A stretch of 10,750 bases of DNA. Origin: Planctomycetota bacterium. GTDB lineage: Bacteria; Planctomycetota; Planctomycetia; Planctomycetales; Planctomycetaceae. This document shows positions 1 through 5,841 of this stretch, in pieces. The DNA lies in NCBI GenBank assembly GCA_023429275.1, contig JAEYWB010000199.1, positions 1-10,750 of the forward strand. Direction: 5' to 3'. The notes below the pieces were generated by a model. The model was not told the DNA's origin, searched no databases, and worked only from the letters and a program-made list of their open reading frames with translations. The stretch's first letter is position 1; every line of letters starts with the position of its first letter. The translations under genes and the position numbers were made by a program.

Positions 1-275
1 GCCGAAGGCTCTGGGCCTTGAAGCTCAGGGGGCCGCGCCAGGGGCGACCGCGGGCTTTATGACGGAACACCTTCGGTGTCGAGCCTCCATCGCCCCACTC
101 CCGGTGCTGCGGTCCCTCTTTGTCACCGTGGCCGGATCGGCTGCGGTTTCGGCCCTCTGTCGCAACTGTTCCCCGGGATCGAACTGACTGACGGGATTGG
201 CGTCTTCCAACGGCTTCTCAGCCGTAGGCCTGCTGCCCTGACTTTCGAACCGGACGCTAGCGCGTGTCGGCTAGT
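1..275. other. Left-edge segment with no supported gene
   Basis: This stretch lies downstream of the minus-strand dehydratase gene and probably separates it from the next gene off the left edge. Short reading frames exist on both strands, but none has a recognisable domain, a plausible ribosome site or family-like composition. Two small hairpins are visible: ACACC/GGTGT around a 3-nt loop at 67-79, and ACGGCT/AGCCGT around TCTC at 210-225. Neither is followed by a T run on either strand, so I do not call a terminator. No good promoter was seen. Confidence 0.5.
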
Positions 276-767
276 CTAATTCGCCGTGACGGGTGTGCTG
301 CCGTCTCCGGCCTTTCCGACTTCGAGGATGCTCTGGAGGGCGAACTCGACGACGTTTTTCTGGCTCGGCATGGAGCCGGCCTGGGCGGGGTCGACGTGCG
401 CGAAGACGATCTCACCCTCGGCCACGAGCCGCTCGCCGCACTTGGCGGTCACGGTGACCATGCCACCCTCGTCGCGGGCCTCGATCAGCGTCGCCGAGTA
501 GATGAGCTGGTCGCCGGGCATCGCCCAGCTGTGGAAGGTCATCTTCGGGACCTTCGCCAGGATGACCATGTGCTTGAAGCCGTGCGTCTGCCCGAGCAGG
601 ATCCCGCCGGTCTGGGCCATCCCCTCGATCATCAGCGAGCCGGGCATCACGGGGAAGCCCGGGAAGTGATCGTGAAGGTGCTCTTCGGAGAGGCTGACGT
701 TCTTGACCGACTTCGCGGAGACGCCGTGGTTGAACTCAATAAAGCGGTCGATCCAGAACCAGCGCAT
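276..767 (-). CDS. fabZ: FabZ-type 3-hydroxyacyl-ACP dehydratase (second copy, distal in cluster)
   Basis: The 163-residue hot-dog-fold protein should dehydrate (3R)-hydroxyacyl-ACP to trans-2-enoyl-ACP in the cytoplasmic fatty-acid elongation cycle. The FabZ active-site block is clear: DHFPGFPVMPG carries the probable catalytic His34, and Glu48 follows 14 residues later in MIEGMAQTGG, the same spacing as the His/Glu pair of E. coli FabZ. Length is close to the family norm of about 150. The ATG start at 767 is preceded by GGGAG about 6 nt upstream. It is the last visible gene of the minus-strand fab cluster and lies 111 bp after the carrier-protein gene, with a strong terminator between them, so it may depend on readthrough or its own unseen promoter. 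It is colinear with the other dehydratase (2280-2771) up to the catalytic Glu, which suggests tandem duplication. Acyl-chain preference cannot be read from the sequence. Confidence 0.9.
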   Translation of the reverse strand: MRWFWIDRFIEFNHGVSAKSVKNVSLSEEHLHDHFPGFPVMPGSLMIEGMAQTGGILLGQTHGFKHMVILAKVPKMTFHSWAMPGDQLIYSATLIEARDEGGMVTVTAKCGERLVAEGEIVFAHVDPAQAGSMPSQKNVVEFALQSILEVGKAGDGSTPVTAN

Positions 768-796
768 GGTTGCTCCCGGTCACTCACTCGCAGCGG

Positions 797-818
797 GGCG
801 CCGGACTTCGCGGGCGCC
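797..818. repeat. Inverted repeat GGCGCC...GGCGCC
   Basis: Two copies of the self-complementary hexamer GGCGCC (797-802 and 813-818) enclose a 10-nt spacer, forming a possible hairpin between the acyl-carrier terminator and the distal dehydratase start. There is no T run next to it. It would lie in the leader of the distal dehydratase if that gene is transcribed separately. Function is unknown. Confidence 0.4.
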
Positions 819-830
819 GCTCGAAACGAC

Positions 831-859
831 AAAAAACCCGGCCTCACGGGAGGCCGGGT
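831..859 (-). terminator. Rho-independent terminator after the acyl carrier protein gene
   Basis: On the minus strand a perfect 9-bp stem (arms 851-859 and 836-844, ACCCGGCCT and its complement) closes a 6-nt loop and runs directly into TTTTTT at 836-831. It begins 20 nt past the carrier-protein stop codon. Both the stem and the T tract are strong, so at least part of the upstream transcription should end here, before the distal fabZ gene. Confidence 0.88.
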
Positions 860-878
860 CGGTGATGTCGTGCGAAAA

Positions 879-1271
879 CTACTTCGCGGCGATCTTGGCC
901 GCGAGGAACTTGCAGATCATGTCGACGGTGAAGAGATCCGAGATCTTCTCGACGCGCGGATCGGCCGCGAACTTGTCGATGTCGGCGTGGGGCATGCGGG
1001 CCTTGAGCTCGGCGATACCGGTCGGCGTGACGACGCCGTTGGCGACAAAGCCCGAGTCGGCCGCAGCGATGTTCTCGGGGAACAGCTCGCCGCGGGGAAT
1101 CTTGATGTCGAAGTTCTTCTCGAGCCGGAAGACGATGTCGAGAAAGTCGATCGACTCGGCCCCGAGGTCGCCGATCAGCGTTGCGCTCGGAGTCACTTCG
1201 TCGTCGTCGACCCCCAGGGCGTCCACAAGAGTTTCCTTGACCTTCTCAAACACTTCTTCGTTCGTCGCCAT
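879..1271 (-). CDS. Acyl carrier protein, long form (130 residues)
   Basis: The N-terminal half is a normal acyl carrier protein: helix I (residues 1-20), then the phosphopantetheine site GDLGAESIDFLDIVF with Ser40 as the expected attachment residue. Holo-ACP would carry the growing acyl chain for the flanking FabZ and FabG enzymes. After KIPRGELFPENI the protein does not go straight to the last helix. It has an insert of roughly 45-50 residues (about 69-115, including an ADPRVEKISDL segment) before a final helix-like stretch, giving 130 residues against about 75-85 for standard AcpP. I chose ATG 1271 because ACP homology begins there and GGGAG lies about 12 nt upstream; the 36-residue in-frame extension to 1379 is unlike ACP. 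The gene is followed by a terminator and preceded by a 181-bp gap from fabG. A housekeeping acpP may exist elsewhere, with this one dedicated to a specialised lipid; that is inference. Confidence 0.9.
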   Translation of the reverse strand: MATNEEVFEKVKETLVDALGVDDDEVTPSATLIGDLGAESIDFLDIVFRLEKNFDIKIPRGELFPENIAAADSGFVANGVVTPTGIAELKARMPHADIDKFAADPRVEKISDLFTVDMICKFLAAKIAAK

Positions 1272-1322
1272 CGGACTTTTTCTCCCGTGACAGTCGCTTG
1301 CGGCGTCATCTGGACCCAATCC

Positions 1323-1343
1323 AGCCCGGCTTGTCGCCGGACT
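1323..1343 (-). other. Intercistronic hairpin in the fabG-ACP gap
   Basis: As minus-strand RNA, AGUCCGGC pairs with GCCGGGCU (8 bp including one G-U) around the loop GACAA. It lies about 50 nt upstream of the ACP start and has no T run after it, so it is not a standard terminator. It may be a processing or stability element, or chance in GC-rich DNA. Confidence 0.4.
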
Positions 1344-1452
1344 TCCCCGCCGAAAACGTGTCGCGTCTCTCTCGCTCACCAGACCGATCGAAAACGACTT
1401 GCCGCACCCGGTGAGTAGGGACGCAGCTGTCGAGACTGACTTGTTTTGGACC

Positions 1453-2205
1453 TCAAAACCCGCCGAGGGTCATTCCGCCGTCCACGGTCAACACGTGGCC
1501 GGTGATGTAACCCGACTCGTCGCTCGCCAGGAAGGTCACCGCGTTGGCGATGTCTTCCGGCTTGCCGAGACGGCGAAGGGGGACCATGTCCTTGATCTTG
1601 TCGCCACCCATGTTGCGGACGGCTTCGGTCATGTCGGTTTCGATGAACCCGGGAGCCACGGCATTCACGGTGATATTCCGCCGGCCGACTTCTGTCGCGA
1701 GGCAGCGGGTCAGCCCCTGAATCCCCCCCTTGCTCGCGGCGTAGTTCACCTGTCCCTGGTTGCCGTATTCGGCGGCAACGCTCGACATGTTGATGATCCG
1801 GCCGTACCGCTGCGACATCATCTGCCGCATGGCAGACTGACAGAAGTTGTAGACACTGGTCAAGTTATTATCGATGACCGCCTGCCAGTTCTCAGGCTCC
1901 ATGGTCGCCAGCAGACCGTCCCGGATGATCCCGGCGTTGTTCACCAGAATGTCCAGCCTGCCCCACTTGTCGACCACCTGCTTCACGGCCGCTTCCGCGT
2001 CGGCCTTTTTCGAAGCATCTCCCTGGATAGCAAGGACTTCCCGCTGATTGAGCTCCTGGTCCTTGACGATCTGCTCGGCAGCCTGCGTGTTCGACTTGTA
2101 GACGAACGCGACCTTGACCCCTTCCTTGGCCAGGGCCTCGACGACAGCCTTGCCGATCCCGCGGCTTCCCCCGGTAACCAGTGCGATGCGACCTGCCAGC
2201 TTCAT
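1453..2205 (-). CDS. fabG: 3-oxoacyl-ACP reductase FabG
   Basis: The 250-residue classical short-chain dehydrogenase/reductase should reduce 3-oxoacyl-ACP to (3R)-hydroxyacyl-ACP with NADPH, the substrate for the two neighbouring dehydratases. Motifs are complete: nucleotide-binding TGGSRGIG (residues 11-18), NNAG (89-92), and the catalytic tetrad Asn114, Ser142, Tyr155 and Lys159 in the INMSSVAAEYGN...NYAASKG context, spaced as in E. coli FabG. The C-terminal GHVLTVDGGM motif is typical of FabG. ATG 2205 is preceded by AAGGA about 7 nt upstream and matches the usual N-terminus; the frame stays open 36 residues further but that extension has no homology. It lies 74 bp after the proximal dehydratase, inside the same minus-strand transcription unit. 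A short GTTTTG/CAAAAC inverted repeat overlaps its stop codon (1443-1459). Confidence 0.95.
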   Translation of the reverse strand: MKLAGRIALVTGGSRGIGKAVVEALAKEGVKVAFVYKSNTQAAEQIVKDQELNQREVLAIQGDASKKADAEAAVKQVVDKWGRLDILVNNAGIIRDGLLATMEPENWQAVIDNNLTSVYNFCQSAMRQMMSQRYGRIINMSSVAAEYGNQGQVNYAASKGGIQGLTRCLATEVGRRNITVNAVAPGFIETDMTEAVRNMGGDKIKDMVPLRRLGKPEDIANAVTFLASDESGYITGHVLTVDGGMTLGGF

Positions 2206-2233
2206 CGTTTGTCCTTCGCTCTGTTGCTCTGAT

Positions 2234-2254
2234 GGACGGCACTTCGGGCCGTCC
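2234..2254 (-). other. Intercistronic hairpin between fabZ and fabG
   Basis: A perfect 7-bp inverted repeat, GGACGGC (2234-2240) and GCCGTCC (2248-2254), encloses a 7-nt loop in the 74-bp gap between the proximal dehydratase and fabG. In the direction of fab transcription no T run follows, so termination is unlikely. It may slow nucleases or separate translation of the two genes. On the plus strand it is followed by GCGATTTT, but no plus-strand gene precedes it. Confidence 0.45.
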
Positions 2255-2279
2255 GCGATTTTCACGCCGCGTAGTTCTC

Positions 2280-2771
2280 TCAGGCACCGGTGATGGCGGG
2301 GGGCGGAGACCACAGCACGCCGAACAGTTCCCGCATTTTGGCGATCCGGTCTTCGTCCGACTTCTTCAGGCTCGCGTTCCGGTCCGCCACGTTGAACTGT
2401 TCGAGGGTCAGCCGGCTGCTCACCGCCGAGTTCCCATCAACGGTTCCCGACGCCTTGAATGTGTAGAGATTTCCGTCCTTCTTGTGGACTTCGCACTCGA
2501 TGACGAGCGCCTTTCCCGGCGTGACGAAATTGTTGAATTTCGTGGCCCGCGCCTCCTTGAGGAGGATCGTGCTGAACTGGAAGTCTTCGGTGTATCGCAT
2601 CAGCCAGGCGCCGGTCTGTACCAGCGCTTCGACCATCAGCACCCCGGGCATGATCGGAAAGCCCGGAAAGTGGTCCTGGAGATATTCTTCGGCAAGCGAG
2701 AGGTTCTTGACGGCCTTGATCGTCTTCCCCGGCTGCATCTCGGTAATCCGATCGATCAGGGAAAACCGCAC
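2280..2771 (-). CDS. fabZ: FabZ-type 3-hydroxyacyl-ACP dehydratase (first gene of the fab cluster)
   Basis: This is a second hot-dog dehydratase, 163 residues from the proposed GTG start at 2771. DHFPGFPIMPGVLMVEALVQTG holds the probable catalytic pair His34 and Glu48. With this start, His and Glu fall at exactly the same residue numbers as in the distal copy (276-767) and the protein has the same length, which supports GTG over the longer TTG-initiated frame to 2846. GAGG lies 10 nt upstream. The two copies agree at IDR, VKN, the EE before the active site and DHFPGFP, but differ afterwards (EALVQTGAWL against EGMAQTGGIL, and unlike C-termini), so they may differ in chain length or in the elongation step they serve. 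It is the first gene after the strong promoter at 2906-2934, and the leader contains several possible stem-loops. Confidence 0.9.
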   Translation of the reverse strand: MRFSLIDRITEMQPGKTIKAVKNLSLAEEYLQDHFPGFPIMPGVLMVEALVQTGAWLMRYTEDFQFSTILLKEARATKFNNFVTPGKALVIECEVHKKDGNLYTFKASGTVDGNSAVSSRLTLEQFNVADRNASLKKSDEDRIAKMRELFGVLWSPPPAITGA

Positions 2772-2781
2772 GGCGAGTCGA

Positions 2782-2785
2782 CCTC
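2782..2785 (-). promoter_or_regulatory. Shine-Dalgarno GAGG supporting the GTG start at 2771
   Basis: GAGG on the minus strand lies 10 nt before GTG 2771. Together with the residue-by-residue match of the protein to its paralogue, it decides this start over upstream in-frame alternatives. Confidence 0.5.
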
Positions 2786-2811
2786 GAACTGGGATTCGTG
2801 AATTGTGACGG

Positions 2812-2881
2812 TTGAGGTCCGACCGGAAAAAGCCGGGCCTCAACAACGCGATCCTGTACCGAACCGGCTACGGGGCCGTAG
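2812..2881 (-). promoter_or_regulatory. Structured 5' leader of the fab operon, possible attenuator
   Basis: Several pairings compete in the leader RNA. AGCCGG (2869-2864) can pair with CCGGCU (2836-2831), which runs directly into U5 (2831-2827) and would look like a terminator with a long loop. Alternatively, CCGG (2836-2833) pairs with CCGG (2826-2823) inside a UUGAGG/CCUCAA stem (2843-2838 with 2817-2812), burying the U run in a loop. A third hairpin, CTACG/CGTAG (2868-2881), overlaps the AGCCGG arm. Mutually exclusive pairing is seen directly; a regulatory role is inference. Confidence 0.35.
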
Positions 2882-2905
2882 GCTTGCCGATTCCGCAAGG
2901 GGCGG

Positions 2906-2934
2906 AGTATACGGGGGGAGGGGACCGTTCTCAA
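2906..2934 (-). promoter_or_regulatory. Sigma-70-type promoter of the fab operon
   Basis: Read on the minus strand, TTGAGA (2934-2929) matches the -35 consensus at 5 of 6 positions and TATACT (2911-2906) matches the -10 at 5 of 6, separated by exactly 17 bp. This stands out in the surrounding GC-rich DNA. Transcription would begin near 2899, giving a leader of about 130 nt before the fabZ start at 2771. Confidence 0.75.
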
Positions 2935-3194
2935 GCGGCGAACCTGCCACATCTTAGATGCGGAACGGCGGCGGCGGAGAAGTCCCTTCCACCGTCCGTT
3001 TCGGCATTGGATCCGCCGCTCTGCTGCGAAGGTGCTCATTCGTACCGCAGAATCGGCAAAGGCGAATGCGGCGCACATTCAAATTCGCTAAGCTGTCCGT
3101 TTTGCCGCTTGTGAACGGTGCCCGCCTCCTCGTCGACCGACCAGGTTCGTGGCGGGCCGTCGGCGCAAACTTTTTTGGGATAAATTACGGCCGT

Positions 3195-3704
3195 ATGTCG
3201 CGTCGCAGCAAAGCTCGGGAAATCGTCGTTCAGATGCTCTACCAGGTGGATCTGAACCCGGATGTGGACACGTCTGTCGTGTACACCATGATCGACGAGC
3301 AGATCGGCGACGAAAAGACCGCCAACTTCGCCAAGCAGCTCTTCGGGGGGGCCTTCAAGTTCCGGGACATGCTCGACGAACGGATCGTCGCCGTCGCCGA
3401 GAACTGGTCCCTCTCCCGCATGGCGCCGACAGACCGGAACGTCCTCCGGCTGGGAGCTTACGAGCTGATCCAGACCGAAACCCCGCATCCGGTCGTCATC
3501 AACGAGGCGATCGAGCTCGCCCGGAAGTTCGGCAACGACCAGTCGCCGCAGTTCGTGAACGGCATCCTCGACAAGCTCGTTCCCCCCGAGAAGCGATCGA
3601 AGGGGCGGCCGTCATCCGCTCCGTCTCGACCGAGGGCCGCCGCGTCACCCGAGGCTCCTCCCCGTCCCGAGGCGGGTTCCGTCCCGCCAGCGTCACCCGA
3701 ATAG
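3195..3704 (+). CDS. nusB: Transcription antitermination factor NusB
   Basis: NusB is an all-helical RNA-binding protein that, with S10 (NusE), binds boxA in rRNA leaders and supports antitermination. The first 132 residues match the family throughout: an N-terminal SRRSKAREIVVQMLYQ helix, the central APTDRNVLRLGAYEL block (residues 77-91), VVINEAIELARKFG (100-113) and FVNGILDKL (120-128). Residues 133-169 form a Pro/Ala/Ser/Arg-rich, probably disordered tail absent from most NusB proteins (usually 130-150 residues). ATG 3195 is where homology begins; the frame is open further upstream to 2958 but without family similarity. No clear Shine-Dalgarno is present. A GGCGGG/CCCGCC hairpin lies inside the tail coding sequence (3671-3688), 13 bp before the stop codon. 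The gene is divergent from the fab operon and is followed 8 bp after its stop by a palindromic repeat. Confidence 0.93.
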   Translation: MSRRSKAREIVVQMLYQVDLNPDVDTSVVYTMIDEQIGDEKTANFAKQLFGGAFKFRDMLDERIVAVAENWSLSRMAPTDRNVLRLGAYELIQTETPHPVVINEAIELARKFGNDQSPQFVNGILDKLVPPEKRSKGRPSSAPSRPRAAASPEAPPRPEAGSVPPASPE

Positions 3705-3712
3705 AAGATCTG

Positions 3713-3799
3713 CACAGAGATCACAGAGGACACCGAGAGGGCTTATCGAAGTCACAGCTCGATCGCATATCGGTCGTCGGTGGGCTCTGCGACTCTGTG
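3713..3799. repeat. Palindromic intergenic repeat, copy A (CACAGAG 9-mers)
   Basis: The left arm is three 9-mers, CACAGAGAT, CACAGAGGA and CACCGAGAG (3713-3739). The right arm (3777-3799) is an inverted partial copy: CTCTGTG at 3793-3799 pairs with 3713-3719, CTCTG at 3785-3789 with 3724-3728, and TCGGTG at 3777-3782 with 3731-3736. That is 18 Watson-Crick pairs in three blocks, with about 40 nt between the arms. It fills nearly the whole nusB-mtaB gap and ends 6 bp before the mtaB ATG. A related element is at 7195-7250. Confidence 0.7.
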
Positions 3800-3805
3800 G
3801 CCGAA

Positions 3806-5107
3806 ATGACTCCCTCGCCGCGTCTCATGCTCCCCCAACAGCGCACCGTCCGACTCGTCACGCTCGGTTGCAAGGTCAACCAGTACGAGACGCAGCTCGT
3901 CAAAGAGGCGTTCGAGAACGGCGGCTTCCGCGAGGCGGCCGAAGCCGAGCCGGCCGAGATCTGTGTCGTCAATACCTGCACGGTGACCGCGGAGGGGGAC
4001 GCCGATTCCCGGCAGATCATCCGCCGCCTGGCGCGACAGAATCCGGGGACGCGGACAATCGTGATGGGCTGCTACGCGACCCGGGCCCCCGACGAGATCC
4101 GCGAGCTGCCCGGCGTCTTCGAAGTCGTCACCGATAAGCGTGAGCTCCCCGACCTTCTCTCGCGTGAAGGGATCGCCGGGATCCCGGACGGCATCAGCTA
4201 CTTCGAAGGGCACCGGCGGGCTTTCGTGAAGGTTCAGGATGGCTGCCTTCTCCGATGCACGTACTGCATCATCCCCCAGGTTCGTCCGAACCTCCGGAGC
4301 CGTCCCCCCGAGCACATCGAAGATGAGGTCCGGCGACTCGTCGACAACGGGTACAAAGAGATCGTCATCAGCGGGATCCACGTCGGCCACTACGGGGTCG
4401 ACACGACCCGTGGAAAGTCGGGCCGGGAACCGTTTCGACTGTGGCACCTGCTCCGCCAGCTCGACCGGATCCCCGGTCAGTGGCGGATGCGGCTCTCGAG
4501 CATCGAGGCGAACGAGGTCGATGAAGACTTCTTCCGCGCGGCCGGGGATTGCGAGCACCTTTGCCCCCAGTTCCACCCCGCCCTCCAGAGCGGTTCGGAC
4601 ACCGTGCTGGCCCGGATGCGCCGCCGGTACCGCGTGGGGCGGTTCCTCAAGAAGCTCGACCGGATCCGCCAGATCCTCCCTGGCGTTGCTTTCACGACCG
4701 ACCTGATTGTCGGGTTCCCTGGGGAGACCGAGACGGAGTTCGAGGAAACGCTCCGCACGTGCGAGCAGGCGGGGTTCATGAAGATCCACGCCTTTCCCTT
4801 CAGCGCCCGCCGCGGAACGCCCGCCGCTTCGTTCCCGGAGCAGGTCTGCCCGGAAGTGCGGAAAATCCGCATGCAGCAAATTGCTGCAATGGAACGGCGG
4901 CTGTCGATGCGTTATTATGATACACTTGTCGGGCGGCCTCTCGAGGTGCTGGTGCAGCGGGAGAGCCCGGGAGAGCCCGGGTCGGTTCGCGGCTTCGACC
5001 GGACGTATGTCCCGGTCAAGGTTCCCGGAACGGTGGCCGACATCGGTGAGTTCGTCGTAGCGCAGGGAATGCGTCCCCTTCCTGATTGCCTGCAGGCCGA
5101 CCGATGA
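3806..5107 (+). CDS. mtaB: tRNA t6A37 methylthiotransferase MtaB
   Basis: MtaB is a radical-SAM enzyme that adds a methylthio group to t6A37 of ANN-decoding tRNAs, giving ms2t6A. The 433-residue protein has the expected order. An N-terminal MTTase domain supplies three cluster cysteines, Cys22 (TLGCKVNQYETQ), Cys58 (NTCTVT) and Cys89 (GCYA). The radical-SAM motif DGCLLRCTYCIIP follows with Cys147, Cys151 and Cys154, and a C-terminal TRAM-like segment starts near 375. TLGCKVNQYETQ and NTCTVTAEGDADSRQIIRR favour MtaB over MiaB and RimO. ATG 3806 is my choice; ATG 3827 (7 residues shorter) is also possible, and neither has a strong ribosome site. The frame extends far upstream only because it overlaps nusB in another frame. 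The stop overlaps the next start as ATGA, so the STAS gene is probably translationally coupled. Confidence 0.92.
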   Translation: MTPSPRLMLPQQRTVRLVTLGCKVNQYETQLVKEAFENGGFREAAEAEPAEICVVNTCTVTAEGDADSRQIIRRLARQNPGTRTIVMGCYATRAPDEIRELPGVFEVVTDKRELPDLLSREGIAGIPDGISYFEGHRRAFVKVQDGCLLRCTYCIIPQVRPNLRSRPPEHIEDEVRRLVDNGYKEIVISGIHVGHYGVDTTRGKSGREPFRLWHLLRQLDRIPGQWRMRLSSIEANEVDEDFFRAAGDCEHLCPQFHPALQSGSDTVLARMRRRYRVGRFLKKLDRIRQILPGVAFTTDLIVGFPGETETEFEETLRTCEQAGFMKIHAFPFSARRGTPAASFPEQVCPEVRKIRMQQIAAMERRLSMRYYDTLVGRPLEVLVQRESPGEPGSVRGFDRTYVPVKVPGTVADIGEFVVAQGMRPLPDCLQADR

Positions 5108-5475
5108 GCGCTCAGGATTCCTTCCACTCCAGCTTTTTCCTGATCGAACGGGAAGGCGACTTCCCGGTCGCCGTGATCCAGCGTCCTCAGCTGTCCGAAG
5201 AGGACAACCTTGAAGAATTCGGATTCGATCTCGCGAACCTCGTCGACAAGCTCAACATGAACCGCCTGGTTCTTGACCTGTCCCGGGTGAAATACATCAC
5301 GAGCGCCGCAATCGGGCGGTTGATCGCCTTCCATCGTCGGCTCAACCGCGACAAGGGGACTCTCGTCCTGTGCCACGTCACGGGGACCGTGCGGGAAATC
5401 CTGAGCGCCAGCCAGCTGCTTTCGTACTTCCATGTTGCCGACGGGCGCGAAGCGGCGATTTCTCAGCTCGCATGA
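5104..5475 (+). CDS. STAS-domain protein (anti-sigma factor antagonist-like)
   Basis: The 123-residue protein is a single STAS domain, the fold of SpoIIAA/RsbV anti-anti-sigma factors. Supporting features are the central LVLDLSRVKYITSAAIGRLI block (residues 55-74), the later GTLVLCHVTGTVREIL strand-helix (85-100) and a length typical of stand-alone STAS proteins. Classical antagonists have a DSSG loop whose second Ser is phosphorylated by the partner kinase. Here the loop is TSAAIG, and my alignment puts Ala68 at the phospho-acceptor position, so phosphorylation at the usual site looks impossible unless neighbouring Ser67 or Thr66 serves. No sigma factor or anti-sigma kinase is nearby. The start overlaps the mtaB stop by 4 bp. 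It could act as a constitutive antagonist or as a scaffold unrelated to sigma control. The family assignment is firm; the role is not. Confidence 0.85.
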   Translation: MSAQDSFHSSFFLIEREGDFPVAVIQRPQLSEEDNLEEFGFDLANLVDKLNMNRLVLDLSRVKYITSAAIGRLIAFHRRLNRDKGTLVLCHVTGTVREILSASQLLSYFHVADGREAAISQLA

Positions 5476-5483
5476 GTCTGGCG

Positions 5484-5506
5484 GCCGCGGATGACTCGTC
5501 CGCGGC
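5484..5506 (+). other. GC-rich hairpin after the STAS gene
   Basis: A perfect 8-bp inverted repeat, GCCGCGGA (5484-5491) and TCCGCGGC (5499-5506), encloses a 7-nt loop starting 8 bp after the STAS stop codon. No T run follows, so it is not a canonical intrinsic terminator. It may protect the 3' end of the mRNA or terminate weakly before the feoA genes. Confidence 0.45.
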
Positions 5507-5565
5507 TCCGCGATACCTTGTGAGCCGAAGTTCCGATCCACCCGCCGTCCGCCTCGCGACGTCTC

Positions 5566-5808
5566 ATGGTCCGTCCCGCTGATCCCCTTCCCCTCGAACT
5601 GCTACAGCGGAACGAGCGCGCCGAGATCGTCGAAATCGACGGTCCTCCCGAAGAGATCCATCGTCTCGACGAGATGGGACTTCGCCCGGGGGTCGTCTTC
5701 CGGCTCGTCAGTCCGGGATCTCCTTGCGTCCTCGCGCTGGATGAGACGCGATTCAGCTTCCGCCCCTCGGACGCGACGACCGTCCTTGTCCGCCCGCTTG
5801 GCGGCTGA
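5566..5808 (+). CDS. feoA: FeoA-domain protein, first of a tandem pair
   Basis: This 80-residue protein has a FeoA-type SH3-like fold. RAEIVEIDG leads the first strands, RLDEMGLRPG (residues 33-42) is the diagnostic turn, and RFSFRPSDATTVLVRP closes the domain. FeoA is a small cytosolic partner of the ferrous-iron transporter FeoB; similar domains also occur at the C-terminus of DtxR-type regulators. This copy is the more divergent of the pair: it lacks the APLGDPVEY segment seen in the second. ATG 5566 has no clear Shine-Dalgarno. It lies 90 bp after the STAS gene, with a hairpin between, and 33 bp before the second feoA. No feoB follows in the window. Confidence 0.82.
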   Translation: MVRPADPLPLELLQRNERAEIVEIDGPPEEIHRLDEMGLRPGVVFRLVSPGSPCVLALDETRFSFRPSDATTVLVRPLGG

Positions 5809-5841
5809 TGCTCGACGCTCCCCCGGCGGGAAGGTTTCTCA

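Larger units (their letters stand above)
2772..3194. other. Divergent intergenic region between the fab operon and nusB
   Basis: This 423-bp gap holds the fab promoter and its structured leader (separate entries). The right-hand part, about 2940-3194, should contain the nusB promoter, but I see no convincing -35/-10 pair; the best AT-rich element is GATAAATT just 6-13 bp before the nusB ATG, too close for an ordinary leader. Open frames crossing the gap show no homology and look like extensions of real genes. Confidence 0.55.

Noticed and set aside
76..279. Small plus-strand frame at the left edge
   Set aside because: There is no domain, no ribosome site and no family-like composition; I cannot support it as a gene.
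264..1418. Long plus-strand open frame of 384 codons opposite the distal fabZ and ACP genes
   Set aside because: It is antisense to two genes with clear catalytic motifs. Its protein is charged, repetitive and without any recognisable domain, as expected for a GC-rich shadow frame.
3713..3739. CRISPR-like or tandem repeat array from the repeated CACAGAG units
   Set aside because: Units are 9 bp with 2-bp variable positions, only three per copy, with no spacers or cas genes. An imperfect palindrome explains them better.
4961..4980. Direct duplication GAGAGCCCGG x2 inside mtaB
   Set aside because: It is a single 10-bp repeat in frame-preserved coding sequence (ESPGEPGS) and is probably codon and composition chance. 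There is no sign of phase variation or a broken frame.
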